A stretch of DNA of 64,000 bases, taken from the NCBI GenBank assembly GCA_902777205.1, contig CACYSU010000003.1:1-64000 (forward strand), read 5' to 3'. Positions 43,475-53,209 of this stretch are shown in pieces. The notes below the pieces were generated by a model. That model saw only the letters and a program-made list of their open reading frames with translations. It searched no databases and was not told where the DNA came from. Every line of letters begins with the position of its first letter. The stretch's first letter is position 1. Source of the DNA: an uncultured Rhodospirillales bacterium (GTDB taxonomy: Bacteria; Pseudomonadota; Alphaproteobacteria; CAAGCB01; CAG-977). A program made the translations under genes and the position numbers.

Positions 43475-44011
43475 TTATTTGAAATACCGTTTGAACAAAC
43501 CGTCGAATCCGCGGCCGTGACGGGCTTCGTCCTTGCACATTTCGTGCACGGTGTCGTGAACGGCGTCATAGTTCAATTCCTTGGCCAGCTTCGCCAGTTT
43601 CAGCTTGCCGTCGCACGCGCCGAATTCGGCCGCCGCGCGCATTTCGACGTTCTTTTTCGTCGAATCGGTCACGACTTCGCCCAACAGTTCGGCGAATTTC
43701 GCGGCGTGTTCGGCCTCTTCAAAGGCATAGCGTTTGAACGCTTCGGCGATTTCGGGATAGCCTTCGCGGTCGGCTTGGCGCGACATCGCCAGATACATTC
43801 CGACTTCGCAGCATTCGCCCGTGAAATGTTCGCGCAATCCGGCCACGACGCGTTCGTCCAACCCTTTGGCCGCGCCGACGCGGTGTTCGTCGGCATAGGT
43901 TTTTACCGTTTCATCCAGCACTTCAAACGTTTTCGCGCCGCAAACGGGGCAAACCGCCGGCATTTCATCGGATTCAATGACCTGACCGCAAACCGTGCAT
44001 ACGTATTTCAT
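43475..44011 (-). CDS. reverse rubrerythrin (NADH peroxidase type)
   Basis: A 178-residue protein with the rubredoxin-like iron site first (YVCTVCGQV ... VCPVCGAKT) and a ferritin-like diiron domain after it. Diiron ligands lie in [27 protein letters not shown] and [11 protein letters not shown]. This inverted order is the reverse rubrerythrin form, which detoxifies hydrogen peroxide in anaerobes. ATG 44009-44011 has GGAGG upstream. It supports an anaerobic or microaerophilic lifestyle. Confidence 0.9.
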   Translation of the reverse strand: MKYVCTVCGQVIESDEMPAVCPVCGAKTFEVLDETVKTYADEHRVGAAKGLDERVVAGLREHFTGECCEVGMYLAMSRQADREGYPEIAEAFKRYAFEEAEHAAKFAELLGEVVTDSTKKNVEMRAAAEFGACDGKLKLAKLAKELNYDAVHDTVHEMCKDEARHGRGFDGLFKRYFK

Positions 44012-44143
44012 AATATGTTCCTCCAAAAACAACATAACTGCATATCCTTGTATCGTTGTTTGGAATGATTGTAAAGAAGTTTTTTTGTTTGTAATCGTTT
44101 TTTTCAAATTTTATACTGGCCGCGCAACGAAACGGAGGATTTC

Positions 44144-46171
44144 ATGACCGATTTCAACGAAAACAAACTGGCGGAACTGGCAAAACAAGCGGACGTTTTT
44201 TTGCAAACGGGCGTTAAAGACGCCGACACCGAACGCGTTTTCGACGAAATCAAGCAAATCGTATCAAAGGAAGCGGGCTGCATCGGTCTGGCGCAGATTG
44301 ATTTGACGATCGGCGACATCGCGGGAAACGGAATGAAGATCGCTCGTCACATCCGTTACGCCGAACGCGTCGGGCTGGACATGATCGTGTTTCCCGAATT
44401 GGCGCTGATGGGCTATCCGGTCGAAGATATCATCGACCGCCACCCCGTCGTCGTCGCCGAAAACGTCCGCTGGGTCAAGGAATTGGCGAAGCTTTGCAAA
44501 AACACTACTGCGTTGGTCGGGTTTGTTGAACCGCGCGGTGATTCGCCCGTCGGACGGCGGTACTACAATTCCGTCGCCGTGTTGCACAAGGGGGAAATTC
44601 AGGGCATCGTCCGCAAACGTCTGCTGCCGACGTATTCGGAATTTAACGACAGCCGCTATATCGAGCCGTCGCCCGTCGCGGGCGTTCAGCCTGCCGACAC
44701 TTTGGGCGCGTTCACCCCCGAAAAGGTCGTCGATATGAAAAAAACGATTACCGTCAACGGCATATCCTACGGCATTTCGATTTGCGAAGACTGCTGGAAC
44801 AACAAAGCTTTCTTTCATCACACTTTGTACGCCGTCGATCCCGTGGACGAGCTGGCGGCCGACCGTCCCGACGTTTTCATCAACTGTTCCGCGTCGCCGT
44901 GCCGCGCGAAAAAGGAACAGCTGAAACACAATATGCTGTCCTTTATCGCCAAACAGTACGGGATCCCGTTCGCTTACGTCAATCAGGTCGGCGCGATGGA
45001 CTGCTGTTCGTTCGACGGCGCCAGCCGCGTTTTTTCATCCGACGGGACCCTGACGGCGCGGGCGGTGTCGTTCGCCGAACAATGCCTGATCGTCAATCCG
45101 GCGAAAAACAAAGGGGCGGTCTATCCCCTGACAAACGGATTGGAAAAAACGCTGTCCGAGGAAAAAGTTTTCACATTGGACTATGAAAACGATTTGGAGC
45201 GCACCTATAAAACGATTGTGCAGGGAATTTCCGGATATTTCAAAAAATGCGGGCTGAAACGCGCGGTTTTGGGGCTGTCCGGCGGATTGGATTCGACGGT
45301 TTGCGCGGTTTTGCTGGCGGACGCTTTGGGGGCGGAAAACGTGTTCGGCATCAGTATGCCGTCCAAAATCACTAGCGCGGAAAGCCGCGACGACGCCGCG
45401 GCGCTGGCCGCGAATTTGGGCATACACTTCACGCAAATGCCGATCGGCGAAATGGTGGACGCGGCGAACGGATGTTTTTCCGAACTGTTCGCCAAGGTCG
45501 AATCGCAATGGGATTGCCGGTACAAGGCGTCCTTTACCCAAGACAACATCCAAGCCCGTTCCCGCGCCGTGTTTTTGTGGGGCGTCGCGAACGAATTTTC
45601 CGCCTGCGTTCCCATTGCCACATCGGATAAATCCGAGCTTTATATGGGATACGCGACGATTAACGGCGATATGTCGGGCGGGTTCGCCCCGATCGCCGAC
45701 GTGCCGAAAACCAAGCTGTTTTCGTTGGCGCGGTGGATGAACGCGAACCGGCCGGTCAAAAACGCCGTACCCGAATCCGTCATTTTGAAACGGCCGGGGG
45801 CGGAACTGGCGATCGACCCGAAAACGGGCAAGCCCCTGATCGCCGAGGACGCTTTGATGCCCTATCCGTTCCTTGACGAAGTGATCTGGCGCATTGAAAA
45901 CCGGCACGAAAGCTACGCCGATATGCTGGATTCCGAATTTTTGTACGAAAAGACGACGCCCGTTTCGCGCGAACAGAAAACCGCTTGGCTGGACAAGTTT
46001 TACAAGCGTATGGCGGGCGCGCTGTACAAATGGTCGATCCTGCCGCCCGCGGTCATCGTGGAATCGCGTTCGATCAACAAAAACGATTACCGCCAGCCCG
46101 TCACGTCGTGCCGCATCGACTACAGGGGAAAAAGCGCGCGGGAAATCCGCGATTTTCTGCAAAGGGCTTGA
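44144..46171 (+). CDS. nadE: glutamine-dependent NAD+ synthetase
   Basis: A 675-residue two-domain enzyme. The N-terminal nitrilase-like glutaminase shows the Glu-Lys-Cys set: VFPELALMGYP, RKRLLPTYSEF and SICEDCWNN. The synthetase domain has the PP-loop LGLSGGLDSTVCAVLLADAL and the AQARSRA-like DNIQARSRAVFL and KSELYMGY elements. It amidates deamido-NAD+ to NAD+ using ammonia channelled from glutamine. ATG 44144 follows ACGGAGG. Length and both domains are complete. Confidence 0.96.
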   Translation: MTDFNENKLAELAKQADVFLQTGVKDADTERVFDEIKQIVSKEAGCIGLAQIDLTIGDIAGNGMKIARHIRYAERVGLDMIVFPELALMGYPVEDIIDRHPVVVAENVRWVKELAKLCKNTTALVGFVEPRGDSPVGRRYYNSVAVLHKGEIQGIVRKRLLPTYSEFNDSRYIEPSPVAGVQPADTLGAFTPEKVVDMKKTITVNGISYGISICEDCWNNKAFFHHTLYAVDPVDELAADRPDVFINCSASPCRAKKEQLKHNMLSFIAKQYGIPFAYVNQVGAMDCCSFDGASRVFSSDGTLTARAVSFAEQCLIVNPAKNKGAVYPLTNGLEKTLSEEKVFTLDYENDLERTYKTIVQGISGYFKKCGLKRAVLGLSGGLDSTVCAVLLADALGAENVFGISMPSKITSAESRDDAAALAANLGIHFTQMPIGEMVDAANGCFSELFAKVESQWDCRYKASFTQDNIQARSRAVFLWGVANEFSACVPIATSDKSELYMGYATINGDMSGGFAPIADVPKTKLFSLARWMNANRPVKNAVPESVILKRPGAELAIDPKTGKPLIAEDALMPYPFLDEVIWRIENRHESYADMLDSEFLYEKTTPVSREQKTAWLDKFYKRMAGALYKWSILPPAVIVESRSINKNDYRQPVTSCRIDYRGKSAREIRDFLQRA

Positions 46172-46201
46172 AATCGGCGGGAGAAAGGCGTACATCTTGC
46201 G

Positions 46202-46217
46202 TTAAAGTGAACTTTAA
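46202..46217. promoter_or_regulatory. MerR-family operator
   Basis: TTAAAGT-GA-ACTTTAA, a perfect 7-2-7 palindrome 19 bp before the MerR gene, with CTTGCG just upstream. NmlR/AdhR-like MerR proteins bind sites of this form, so autoregulation is likely. Confidence 0.7.
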
Positions 46218-46236
46218 AACAAGAAAGGTCTTTTCC

Positions 46237-46725
46237 ATGCTATATACGATTGGCGACGTTTCGGAAAAAACGGGGCTGCCCGCGCCGACGCTGCGTTATT
46301 ACGACAAAGAGGGGCTGCTGCCGTTTGTGAACCGCGGCAACGGCGGCATCCGCAAATTTCAGGACACGGATCTGGAATGGCTGCGCATGATTGAATGTCT
46401 GAAGGCCAGCGGTTTGCAGATCAAGGACATCAAACGCTATATCGACCTGACCGTTCAGGGTGATTCGACGATCGAAGAACGCCGGAAAATGTTTTACAAA
46501 CAGATCGAACGGGTCAAACGCGATATGTGGGCGCTGCAAAACACGCTGGATATGCTGACGTACAAATGCTGGCTGTACGACACGGCGGCGGCGTTGGGCA
46601 GCGTCGAGGCGGTCAAGGAAATCCCCCTTGGCGAAATGCCCGAAAACATCCGCAAGCTGAAAGAGAAGATAGCCAAGACGCATTGTTCGTCCTTTCGCAA
46701 ATGCGGGGAGGGTTCCGGGAAATGA
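46237..46725 (+). CDS. MerR-family transcriptional regulator
   Basis: A 162-residue regulator. The N-terminal wHTH is typical (MLYTIGDVSEKTGLPAPTLRYYDKEGLL, split here by helices 1 and 2), followed by LEWLRMIECLKASGLQIKDIK and a dimerisation coiled coil (EERRKMFYKQIERVKRDMWALQ). The C-terminal part has few Cys (KCWLYD, THCSSFRKCG), so the effector may be an electrophile, though this is uncertain. Its stop overlaps the phosphorylase start. Confidence 0.9.
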   Translation: MLYTIGDVSEKTGLPAPTLRYYDKEGLLPFVNRGNGGIRKFQDTDLEWLRMIECLKASGLQIKDIKRYIDLTVQGDSTIEERRKMFYKQIERVKRDMWALQNTLDMLTYKCWLYDTAAALGSVEAVKEIPLGEMPENIRKLKEKIAKTHCSSFRKCGEGSGK

Positions 46726-47450
46726 CACAGCCGCATATTCAACTGAACGAAACCCAAGCCGCTCCGTTCGCCCTGTTGCCGGGGGATCCCGCGCGGCTGG
46801 ATCGGATCGCGGCGTTTTTGTCGAACGTGCGGGAATTGGCCTATAACCGCGAATACCGCAGTCTGTCCGGCGAATACAAGGGCGTGAAAGTGCTGGCGGT
46901 ATCGACGGGCATCGGCGGGTGTTCCGCCGGCATCGCGGTCGAGGAACTGTCCCGCATCGGCGTCGGGGCGATGATCCGCATCGGGTCGTGCGGCGCGATG
47001 CAATTCGGCATCGGGCTGGGCGATTTGATTTTGGCCGCGGGCGCGGTGCGCGACGACGGCGCGTCGCGGGCGTACGTCGATTTGCGCTTTCCCGCCGTGG
47101 CGGACACGGAGCTGCTGAACGCGTGCCTGACCGCCGCGCGGCAAAACGGGTTCAAGCATCACGTCGGCATCATCCACAGCCACGAAAGCTTTTATATCGA
47201 CGATAACGAGGAACAAAAGCGTTTCTGGGCGAAAAAAGGCGTTTTGGGCGCGGACATGGAAACGGCCGCGCTTTATACGATCGGCCGCCTGCGCGGCGTG
47301 AAAACGGCGTCAATTTTAAACAACGTCGTTGTCAGCGGCGGCGACACGGCGAACGCGATCGGCGGATACGTTGACGGCGAAAGCCTGACCAAAAAGGGCG
47401 AGGAAAACGAGATTCTGACCGCCCTTGACGCTTTCACGTTATTGAAATAG
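46722..47450 (+). CDS. uridine phosphorylase-like nucleoside phosphorylase
   Basis: A 242-residue PNP/UDP-family enzyme. Key stretches are LLPGDPARLDRIAAFL at the start, AVSTGIGGCSAGIAVEEL, the phosphate-site loop IRIGSCGAMQFGIGLGDLI, and LGADMETAALYTIGRL for ribose and base binding. It would split uridine (or another nucleoside) with phosphate. ATG 46722 overlaps the MerR stop (ATGA). An operon with a MerR regulator suggests induction by a nucleoside- or stress-related signal. Confidence 0.85.
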   Translation: MTQPHIQLNETQAAPFALLPGDPARLDRIAAFLSNVRELAYNREYRSLSGEYKGVKVLAVSTGIGGCSAGIAVEELSRIGVGAMIRIGSCGAMQFGIGLGDLILAAGAVRDDGASRAYVDLRFPAVADTELLNACLTAARQNGFKHHVGIIHSHESFYIDDNEEQKRFWAKKGVLGADMETAALYTIGRLRGVKTASILNNVVVSGGDTANAIGGYVDGESLTKKGEENEILTALDAFTLLK

Positions 47451-47461
47451 ATGAAACAAAA

Positions 47462-47494
47462 CAAAAAAAGCGGGGTTGAAACCCCGCTTTTTCA
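47462..47494. terminator. bidirectional terminator
   Basis: AAAAGCGGGGTT-GA-AACCCCGCTTTTT between the convergent phosphorylase and tolC-like genes. Confidence 0.88.
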
Positions 47495-47506
47495 TAGGCG
47501 ATGAAA

Positions 47507-48886
47507 TCAGAATTTGCCGATCGCGCGGTACAGGTTCGATTTCCCGACCAAAACGGTATAGAATGACGTGATCAATTCCTGCCGCGCGGTCGCCAGCTGC
47601 GCCTGCACGGTCAGCAGGTTCAGCAGCGTTTCCTTTCCCGCCCGATACGACGCGCGGGAAACGCGTTCGTTTTCCTCGGCCGATTTCAAAACGTCCTGAT
47701 TGATCGTATAGGACGCCAGCGCGGTTTTGTAATCCTGATACGCCGACCAGACTTCGTTTTTCACGGCGTCCTCGGTGCTTTTTTCCTGCCAGACGGCCTG
47801 ACGGTAATCGTAGCGCGCCTTGGCCAAAGCGTAGGATTTGGAGAACCCCTCGAACAGCGGGACGTTCAAAACGACGCCGACATCGCCGCCGTAAGTGTAG
47901 GGATATCCGTCTTTAAAAGGTTTGTCGTCTTTCCACCGGTCGGCATAGGACGCGTTCGCCGTCAAAGCCAACGTCGGCGCCATCGCGGATTTCGCGGCGT
48001 CTATTCCCGCCGAAGCCGCTGCTTTGGATTTCGCCGCGCCTTTGATTTCGGGACGCAGATCCAACGCCAGCTTTATCATCTTTTGCACGGGCATTTTTTC
48101 CGCCAACGCGGTTGAACCGTCGTCTTTTTTCGGCACGACCAGAGAAAACTTCGTTTCGGGCGGCAGGTTCAGCAACGTCGCCAGCTTCGCCTGATTCTTT
48201 TCAATCGTGTTTTGCGCCGCCGTCACCGCCAGCTTGGAACGCAGATACGTTGTCTTCGCCAACAATAAATCGGACGTCGCCGCTTTGCCGACCTGATATT
48301 TCTTTTGCGTTTCGTCATAGGATTTTTTATAGGACGCGACGCTGGTTTCCGCGGATTTCAAAACCTCTTTCGCGCTCAGCAAATCCATGTACGCGCTGTG
48401 AACGCCCAACACCAGATCGTGCAAAGCCGCGTTGTACCCGAACGCCGCCTGTTCCATATAGGCTTTCATCATGTCGGTCGTCGCGGAACGCCCGCCGAAA
48501 TCCAGCAGCAGCCAGTTCAAAGCGACGTTGATTGAATACGGCTTGGCTTTCATATCCTTGTAAACGTTGGCGTCCGGCAGGTCGTACTGTCCTTTGCTGT
48601 GCGACGTTGTCGCCGCCGCCGTCAGGGCGACGTTCGGCAGATAGGCGGCTTTGCTCGCCCCCAATTCAGCCTCCGCCGATCTGACCGCCATGAACGTGCG
48701 GTTCAAATCGGGGTTGTTGCACACGCCGATCTGGATCAGGTCGTTCAGCCCCATTTTGCCTTTGACGTTCACCTTTGACAGGCAGTTTTCGGGCGATTTT
48801 TGCGTGTAAACCGACATCGGGTCGAACGCGTGCGCGGGGACGGTCAAAAACGCCGCCAATCCCGCCGTTATCAGCATTTTTTTCAT
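47507..48886 (-). CDS. TolC-family outer-membrane channel
   Basis: A 459-residue outer-membrane efflux protein with a cleavable signal peptide ending VPAHA. The remainder is the duplicated long-helix architecture of TolC: MAVRSAEAELGASKAAYLPNV and TSDLLLAKTTYLRSKLAVTAAQ in the first half, and SMAPTLALTANASYADR and AGKETLLNLLTVQAQLATARQ in the second. It is third in an efflux operon with an AcrA-like and AcrB-like gene. Start overlaps the pump stop by four bases. Confidence 0.93.
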   Translation of the reverse strand: MKKMLITAGLAAFLTVPAHAFDPMSVYTQKSPENCLSKVNVKGKMGLNDLIQIGVCNNPDLNRTFMAVRSAEAELGASKAAYLPNVALTAAATTSHSKGQYDLPDANVYKDMKAKPYSINVALNWLLLDFGGRSATTDMMKAYMEQAAFGYNAALHDLVLGVHSAYMDLLSAKEVLKSAETSVASYKKSYDETQKKYQVGKAATSDLLLAKTTYLRSKLAVTAAQNTIEKNQAKLATLLNLPPETKFSLVVPKKDDGSTALAEKMPVQKMIKLALDLRPEIKGAAKSKAAASAGIDAAKSAMAPTLALTANASYADRWKDDKPFKDGYPYTYGGDVGVVLNVPLFEGFSKSYALAKARYDYRQAVWQEKSTEDAVKNEVWSAYQDYKTALASYTINQDVLKSAEENERVSRASYRAGKETLLNLLTVQAQLATARQELITSFYTVLVGKSNLYRAIGKF

Positions 48887-51800
48887 TTGTTTCCTTTCTT
48901 TTTCGCCTTGTCGGCCAAAGTTTGAACCAGAACGTACAGCAACGGAATGACAAACAGCCCGATCACCGTGCCGGCCAGCATCCCGTAGAACACCGGCGTG
49001 CCGATCGCCCGACGGCTGTTCGCGCCCGCGCCCGTCGCGTGGATCATCGGCAGCACGCCCAAAATGAACGCAAATGCCGTCATCAACACCGCGCGGAACC
49101 GTTCGCGCAAAGCGTACATCGCCGCGCGCGGCACGGTCATATGCGATTCCTGCCGCGCGTCGCGGGCGAATTCGACGATCAAAATCGCGTTCTTGCTCGC
49201 CAATCCGACCAGCATAACGATCCCCAACTGCGCGTAAATCGACAAAGGCAGCCCCGTAATCAGCAGCCCCGCCAAAGCCCCCGCCGTCGCGACGGACACG
49301 GACATCAAAACGGGAATCGGCAAAATCCAGCTTTCATACAGCGACACAAGGAACAGATAGGCGAAAACAACCGCCAGCGACAACAGCAAACCGATTTGCC
49401 CCTGATTGTTCTTTTCCTGATAGCTCATGCCCGACCATTCGTAGGAAAACCCTTTGACGCCTTTCATCATGTTTTCCATTTCGGCCATCGCTTCGCCGGA
49501 CGTTACGGTCGGGTTTTGTTCCGCCGTAATATCCGCGCTGGGATATTGATTGTAGCGGGAAATCACGCGCGGCGACATGACTTGCGACAAGCTGACCAAC
49601 GCGCCCAGAGGCACTTTTTCGCCCGTCGTGGACGGAACATAGATGTCCTGCAAGCTTTCGACGTTGTCGCGGAACCGCGCGTCGGACTGCACGACGACTT
49701 GGTTGACCTGCGTGCCGATGTTGATGTCGTTGACGTACATTGATCCCAGATAGGCCTCCAGCGTCGAATACAGGTTCGACAGCGGCACGTTCATGGCTTC
49801 GGCCTTTTCGCGGTTGATTTCGATGAACACCGCGGGCGTTTTCGACGTAAAGGTCGTAAAACCGTACAAAAACTTCGAGTTCGTGTTGACTTTGCCCAGC
49901 AGTTTTTGCGCTTCGGCGTCCAGCTTGGCGTAATCCATGCCCGCCGTCATTTGCAGGCGGAAATCCATGCCGCCCTGATTGCCCAAACCTTGAATCGCCG
50001 GAAATTCAAAAAATTGCAGCTCGGCTTCGGGCGTTTCGGCCGTCAGCTTGGCGCGCATTTCGTTCATCAGGTTGGTGGAATACAGCGACGGAGCTTTACG
50101 CTTGTCCCACGCTTCCAAATCGACAATCACCATTGCCGTGTTTTCGGAACGCCCCGCCAGAATACTGACGCCGACCACGCCGATTGAACCGCGCACACCC
50201 TTTTGCGCCAGAATTTTTTCGGTTACTTTTTCAACGACCGCTTTGGTGCGGGCATAGGACGCGCCCTCCGGCAAAGTGATGTTCGCAATATAAATGCCCT
50301 GATCTTCGTTCGGGACGAACGACGTGCCGTTCAGTTTGAACAAAACACCGTTCAACGCCACAATCACGCCGAAAATCAACGCGATGACGCTGATCCGCCG
50401 CGCGAACAGCGCCGCCGTGCGGGCGTAGGCGTTCGTCGTCGAATTGACCGCGCGGTTGAACCACGCCAGCGGCCCTTTCTTGGCCGTTTTAAACGGTTTC
50501 AGGAAGTACGCGCACAACACGGGCGACAACGTCAGCGCGTTCACCGCCGAAAACACCAGCGACGTGCTGATCGTGATCGCGAACTGCAGATAGATCCGCC
50601 CCGTGATGCCGCCCATGCAGGCGATCGGGACGAAAATAACGACCATGACCAGCGTTGTGGAAACCAGCGCGCCCGTGATTTCGCGCATGGTGCGTCTGGT
50701 CGCTTCCAACGGAGGCAGCTTTTCACGCTCCATCAAGTGCATGACGCGTTCGACAACGACGATCGCGTCGTCAACGACCGCGCCGATCGCCAACACGATG
50801 CCGAACAGCGTGAACATATTGATGCTGAACCCCAGCGCCAGCATGACCACCATGGTCGCCAGCATGGACACGGGCACGGCGATCAGCGGAATCAGCGTCG
50901 TGCGCCAATTCTGCAAAAACACCCAGCACACCAGAACGACCAGCACGAACGTTTCAAACAACGTGTGCAGCACTTCGGAAATCGACGCGTTGATGTAGTC
51001 GGCCGAATCATAGTTGAATTTGTATTCGACGCCTTCGGGCAGGGTTTCCTCCAACCGTTTCAATTCGGCGCGCAGCTTTTTCATCGCGTCAACGGCGTTT
51101 GCGCCGGACGACAGCTTGACCTGCAGCGACACGGCGGGCGCGCCGTCGGCAAACGCGGAAACACCGTAGGATTCCTCGCCGTACGCGACGTTCGCGATAT
51201 CTTTCAACCGCACCAATCCGCCGTGTTCCGCCGTGCGGACGATGATTTCGCGAAAGTCCTTGACTTCGTTGACGCGCCCTTGAGTTTTCAGCGGATAGAC
51301 CATTTGCGCGGAATCGTCCGGCGCGGCGCCCAGCTTGCCCAAAGTCGGCTGATAGTTCTGGGACGAAATCGCGTTGCGGACATCCGCCGCCGTGATGTTC
51401 AGCGCCGCCATTTTGTCCGAATTCAGCCACACGCGCATGGCCGAACTGGCCGCGTACACATCGACGCCGCCCACGCCGTCGATACGCGCCAAAGCTTCCT
51501 TGACGTTGTCGATGACATAGTCCGCCAGCTGCAGACTGGACAAAGTGTGTTTCGGCGACACGAACGAAACCATCGCCAGCATATTGGTTGATTCGCGGGT
51601 GACGGTCACGCCCTGACGGGTGACTTCGGCCGGCAGGGACGCGGTCGCGATCTGCACGCGGTTCTGCACTTTGACCTGCGCCATATCGGGATCGACGCCC
51701 GTTTTGAACGTTACGGTCAGGGAATACGTCGTATCCTCTGACGACGAAGACATATACAGCATATCTTCGACGCCGTTGACTTCGCGTTCGATGGGGATCG

Positions 51801-51987
51801 CGACCATTTTCGCAATCACGTCCGCGGACGCGCCGGGGTACGTCGCCGAAACCGTCACCACGGGCGGCGTGATTTCGGGATACAGCGCGATCGGCAGCAT
51901 TTTAATCGCCACCAGTCCCGCCAAGCACATCACAATCGCGATGACGATCGCAAAACGCGGGCGTTTCAGAAAGATTTCCGAAAACAT
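48883..51987 (-). CDS. RND-family efflux pump, inner-membrane transporter
   Basis: A 1034-residue AcrB/MexB-type (HAE1) proton-driven pump. The first helix region FLKRPRFAIVIAIVMCLAGL is followed by the periplasmic porter domains. The proton-relay Asp pair is in AIGAVVDDAIVVVERV, and the second half repeats the plan (YAQLGIVMLVGLASKNAILIVEFA). It exports hydrophobic drugs, bile salts or solvents through the TolC-like channel. It starts two bases after the adaptor gene, so all three are co-expressed. Confidence 0.96.
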   Translation of the reverse strand: MFSEIFLKRPRFAIVIAIVMCLAGLVAIKMLPIALYPEITPPVVTVSATYPGASADVIAKMVAIPIEREVNGVEDMLYMSSSSEDTTYSLTVTFKTGVDPDMAQVKVQNRVQIATASLPAEVTRQGVTVTRESTNMLAMVSFVSPKHTLSSLQLADYVIDNVKEALARIDGVGGVDVYAASSAMRVWLNSDKMAALNITAADVRNAISSQNYQPTLGKLGAAPDDSAQMVYPLKTQGRVNEVKDFREIIVRTAEHGGLVRLKDIANVAYGEESYGVSAFADGAPAVSLQVKLSSGANAVDAMKKLRAELKRLEETLPEGVEYKFNYDSADYINASISEVLHTLFETFVLVVLVCWVFLQNWRTTLIPLIAVPVSMLATMVVMLALGFSINMFTLFGIVLAIGAVVDDAIVVVERVMHLMEREKLPPLEATRRTMREITGALVSTTLVMVVIFVPIACMGGITGRIYLQFAITISTSLVFSAVNALTLSPVLCAYFLKPFKTAKKGPLAWFNRAVNSTTNAYARTAALFARRISVIALIFGVIVALNGVLFKLNGTSFVPNEDQGIYIANITLPEGASYARTKAVVEKVTEKILAQKGVRGSIGVVGVSILAGRSENTAMVIVDLEAWDKRKAPSLYSTNLMNEMRAKLTAETPEAELQFFEFPAIQGLGNQGGMDFRLQMTAGMDYAKLDAEAQKLLGKVNTNSKFLYGFTTFTSKTPAVFIEINREKAEAMNVPLSNLYSTLEAYLGSMYVNDINIGTQVNQVVVQSDARFRDNVESLQDIYVPSTTGEKVPLGALVSLSQVMSPRVISRYNQYPSADITAEQNPTVTSGEAMAEMENMMKGVKGFSYEWSGMSYQEKNNQGQIGLLLSLAVVFAYLFLVSLYESWILPIPVLMSVSVATAGALAGLLITGLPLSIYAQLGIVMLVGLASKNAILIVEFARDARQESHMTVPRAAMYALRERFRAVLMTAFAFILGVLPMIHATGAGANSRRAIGTPVFYGMLAGTVIGLFVIPLLYVLVQTLADKAKKKGNK

Positions 51988-51989
51988 CT

Positions 51990-53141
51990 TCAGCCCTCCG
52001 ATTTCACAAAGCTTTGTTTGACGGCCGAACCGTTTTCAACTTTTTGCAAGCCCTGCACGATGATATGCGCGCCGGCGTTCAGCCCGTCGGTTACGATCAG
52101 CCTGTCGCCGATCAAATCGCCCGTTTTGACATAGGTTTTCTGCGCTTTTTCATCGGCGTTCACGATATAGACGAACAGGCCGAGGTTGTCCTGCATCACG
52201 GCGGATTGCGGAATCAGAACCAGCGGCCGGTCTTCGCCCGCTTTGACCAAAACGTCAACATGGTTCCCCGGCAGCAGCGTTTTATCCGCGTTTTGAACGT
52301 CGATATAGGCCGCGACCGTCGCCGTCATCAAATTGACTTCGCTGTCGAAAAACGTCTTTAACACTTTGACGGGAACAACCGTATCGTCGGGCAGGACAAC
52401 CTTGATGTCCGTAATGAAATCGCCGTTTGTTTTCAAACGCTTCATCGCGGTCAGACGGTCTTTGTCGGTTACGGAAAACGAAACGCGTATCGGCGAAATC
52501 TGCACGATGCGCGCCATTGCGCGCCCCGACATATCGACAAAATTTCCTTTGGTAATCAAAGCCTTGCCGATGAAACCGTCAATCGGGGCTTTGATTTCCG
52601 TATAGCCCAGATTGATGCGCGCGGTCGCGGCATTCGCTTCGGCGGCTTTGACGGCGGCTTTCGCCTGCGCCAGCGCGCTTTCGGACGCTTCAATGTTCGA
52701 CGCGGTCAGAACTTTTTGCTTGAACAAAACCAGATTGCGCTTGTGGTCGCTTTCGATTTGCTTCAGGTTCGCTTTCGTCCGCGCGACTTCGGCGTCCGCG
52801 CTGTTGACGGATTCACGGTAACGGCTTTGCTCGATGATGAACAGCACCTGATCTTTTTTGACAAAGCCGCCTTCGTCAAACAGGATTTTATCCAAATAGC
52901 CCGTGACCTGCGCTTTGACATCGACGCTGTTGATCGCTTCGACCGTCGCGATGTATTTTCTGACGGGCGCGGTGTTTTCCAAAACCGCATCCGTGGTCAC
53001 CACATACGGCACGCCGCCGCCGAACCCGTGATTTTCCGCGGGCGTCAAACGGGTTTTCAGCCCCCAGCCCACAGCCACGCACGCCAGCAGGACGCACAGC
53101 TGAAACAGGATTTTCCTTTTGCTTAAATGAACGACTTTCAT
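51990..53141 (-). CDS. RND efflux adaptor (membrane fusion protein)
   Basis: A 383-residue periplasmic adaptor anchored by an N-terminal helix (ILFQLCVLLACVAVGWGL). The barrel-sandwich hybrid half-motifs lie at VDVKAQVTGYLDKILFDEGGFVKK and GYTEIKAPIDGFIGK, around a helical hairpin. The beta-barrel and membrane-proximal domains follow. ATG 53139-53141 with AGGAG upstream was chosen. It is first in the efflux operon. No TetR gene is adjacent; the nearest regulator-like gene is the InsA-like protein upstream. Confidence 0.94.
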   Translation of the reverse strand: MKVVHLSKRKILFQLCVLLACVAVGWGLKTRLTPAENHGFGGGVPYVVTTDAVLENTAPVRKYIATVEAINSVDVKAQVTGYLDKILFDEGGFVKKDQVLFIIEQSRYRESVNSADAEVARTKANLKQIESDHKRNLVLFKQKVLTASNIEASESALAQAKAAVKAAEANAATARINLGYTEIKAPIDGFIGKALITKGNFVDMSGRAMARIVQISPIRVSFSVTDKDRLTAMKRLKTNGDFITDIKVVLPDDTVVPVKVLKTFFDSEVNLMTATVAAYIDVQNADKTLLPGNHVDVLVKAGEDRPLVLIPQSAVMQDNLGLFVYIVNADEKAQKTYVKTGDLIGDRLIVTDGLNAGAHIIVQGLQKVENGSAVKQSFVKSEG

Positions 53142-53209
53142 CAAACGCTCCTATCAAAAAGCTTTGGGTTGTTGATAAAAGCGGAATTTTTTTGAATCAA
53201 GAAAAAAAA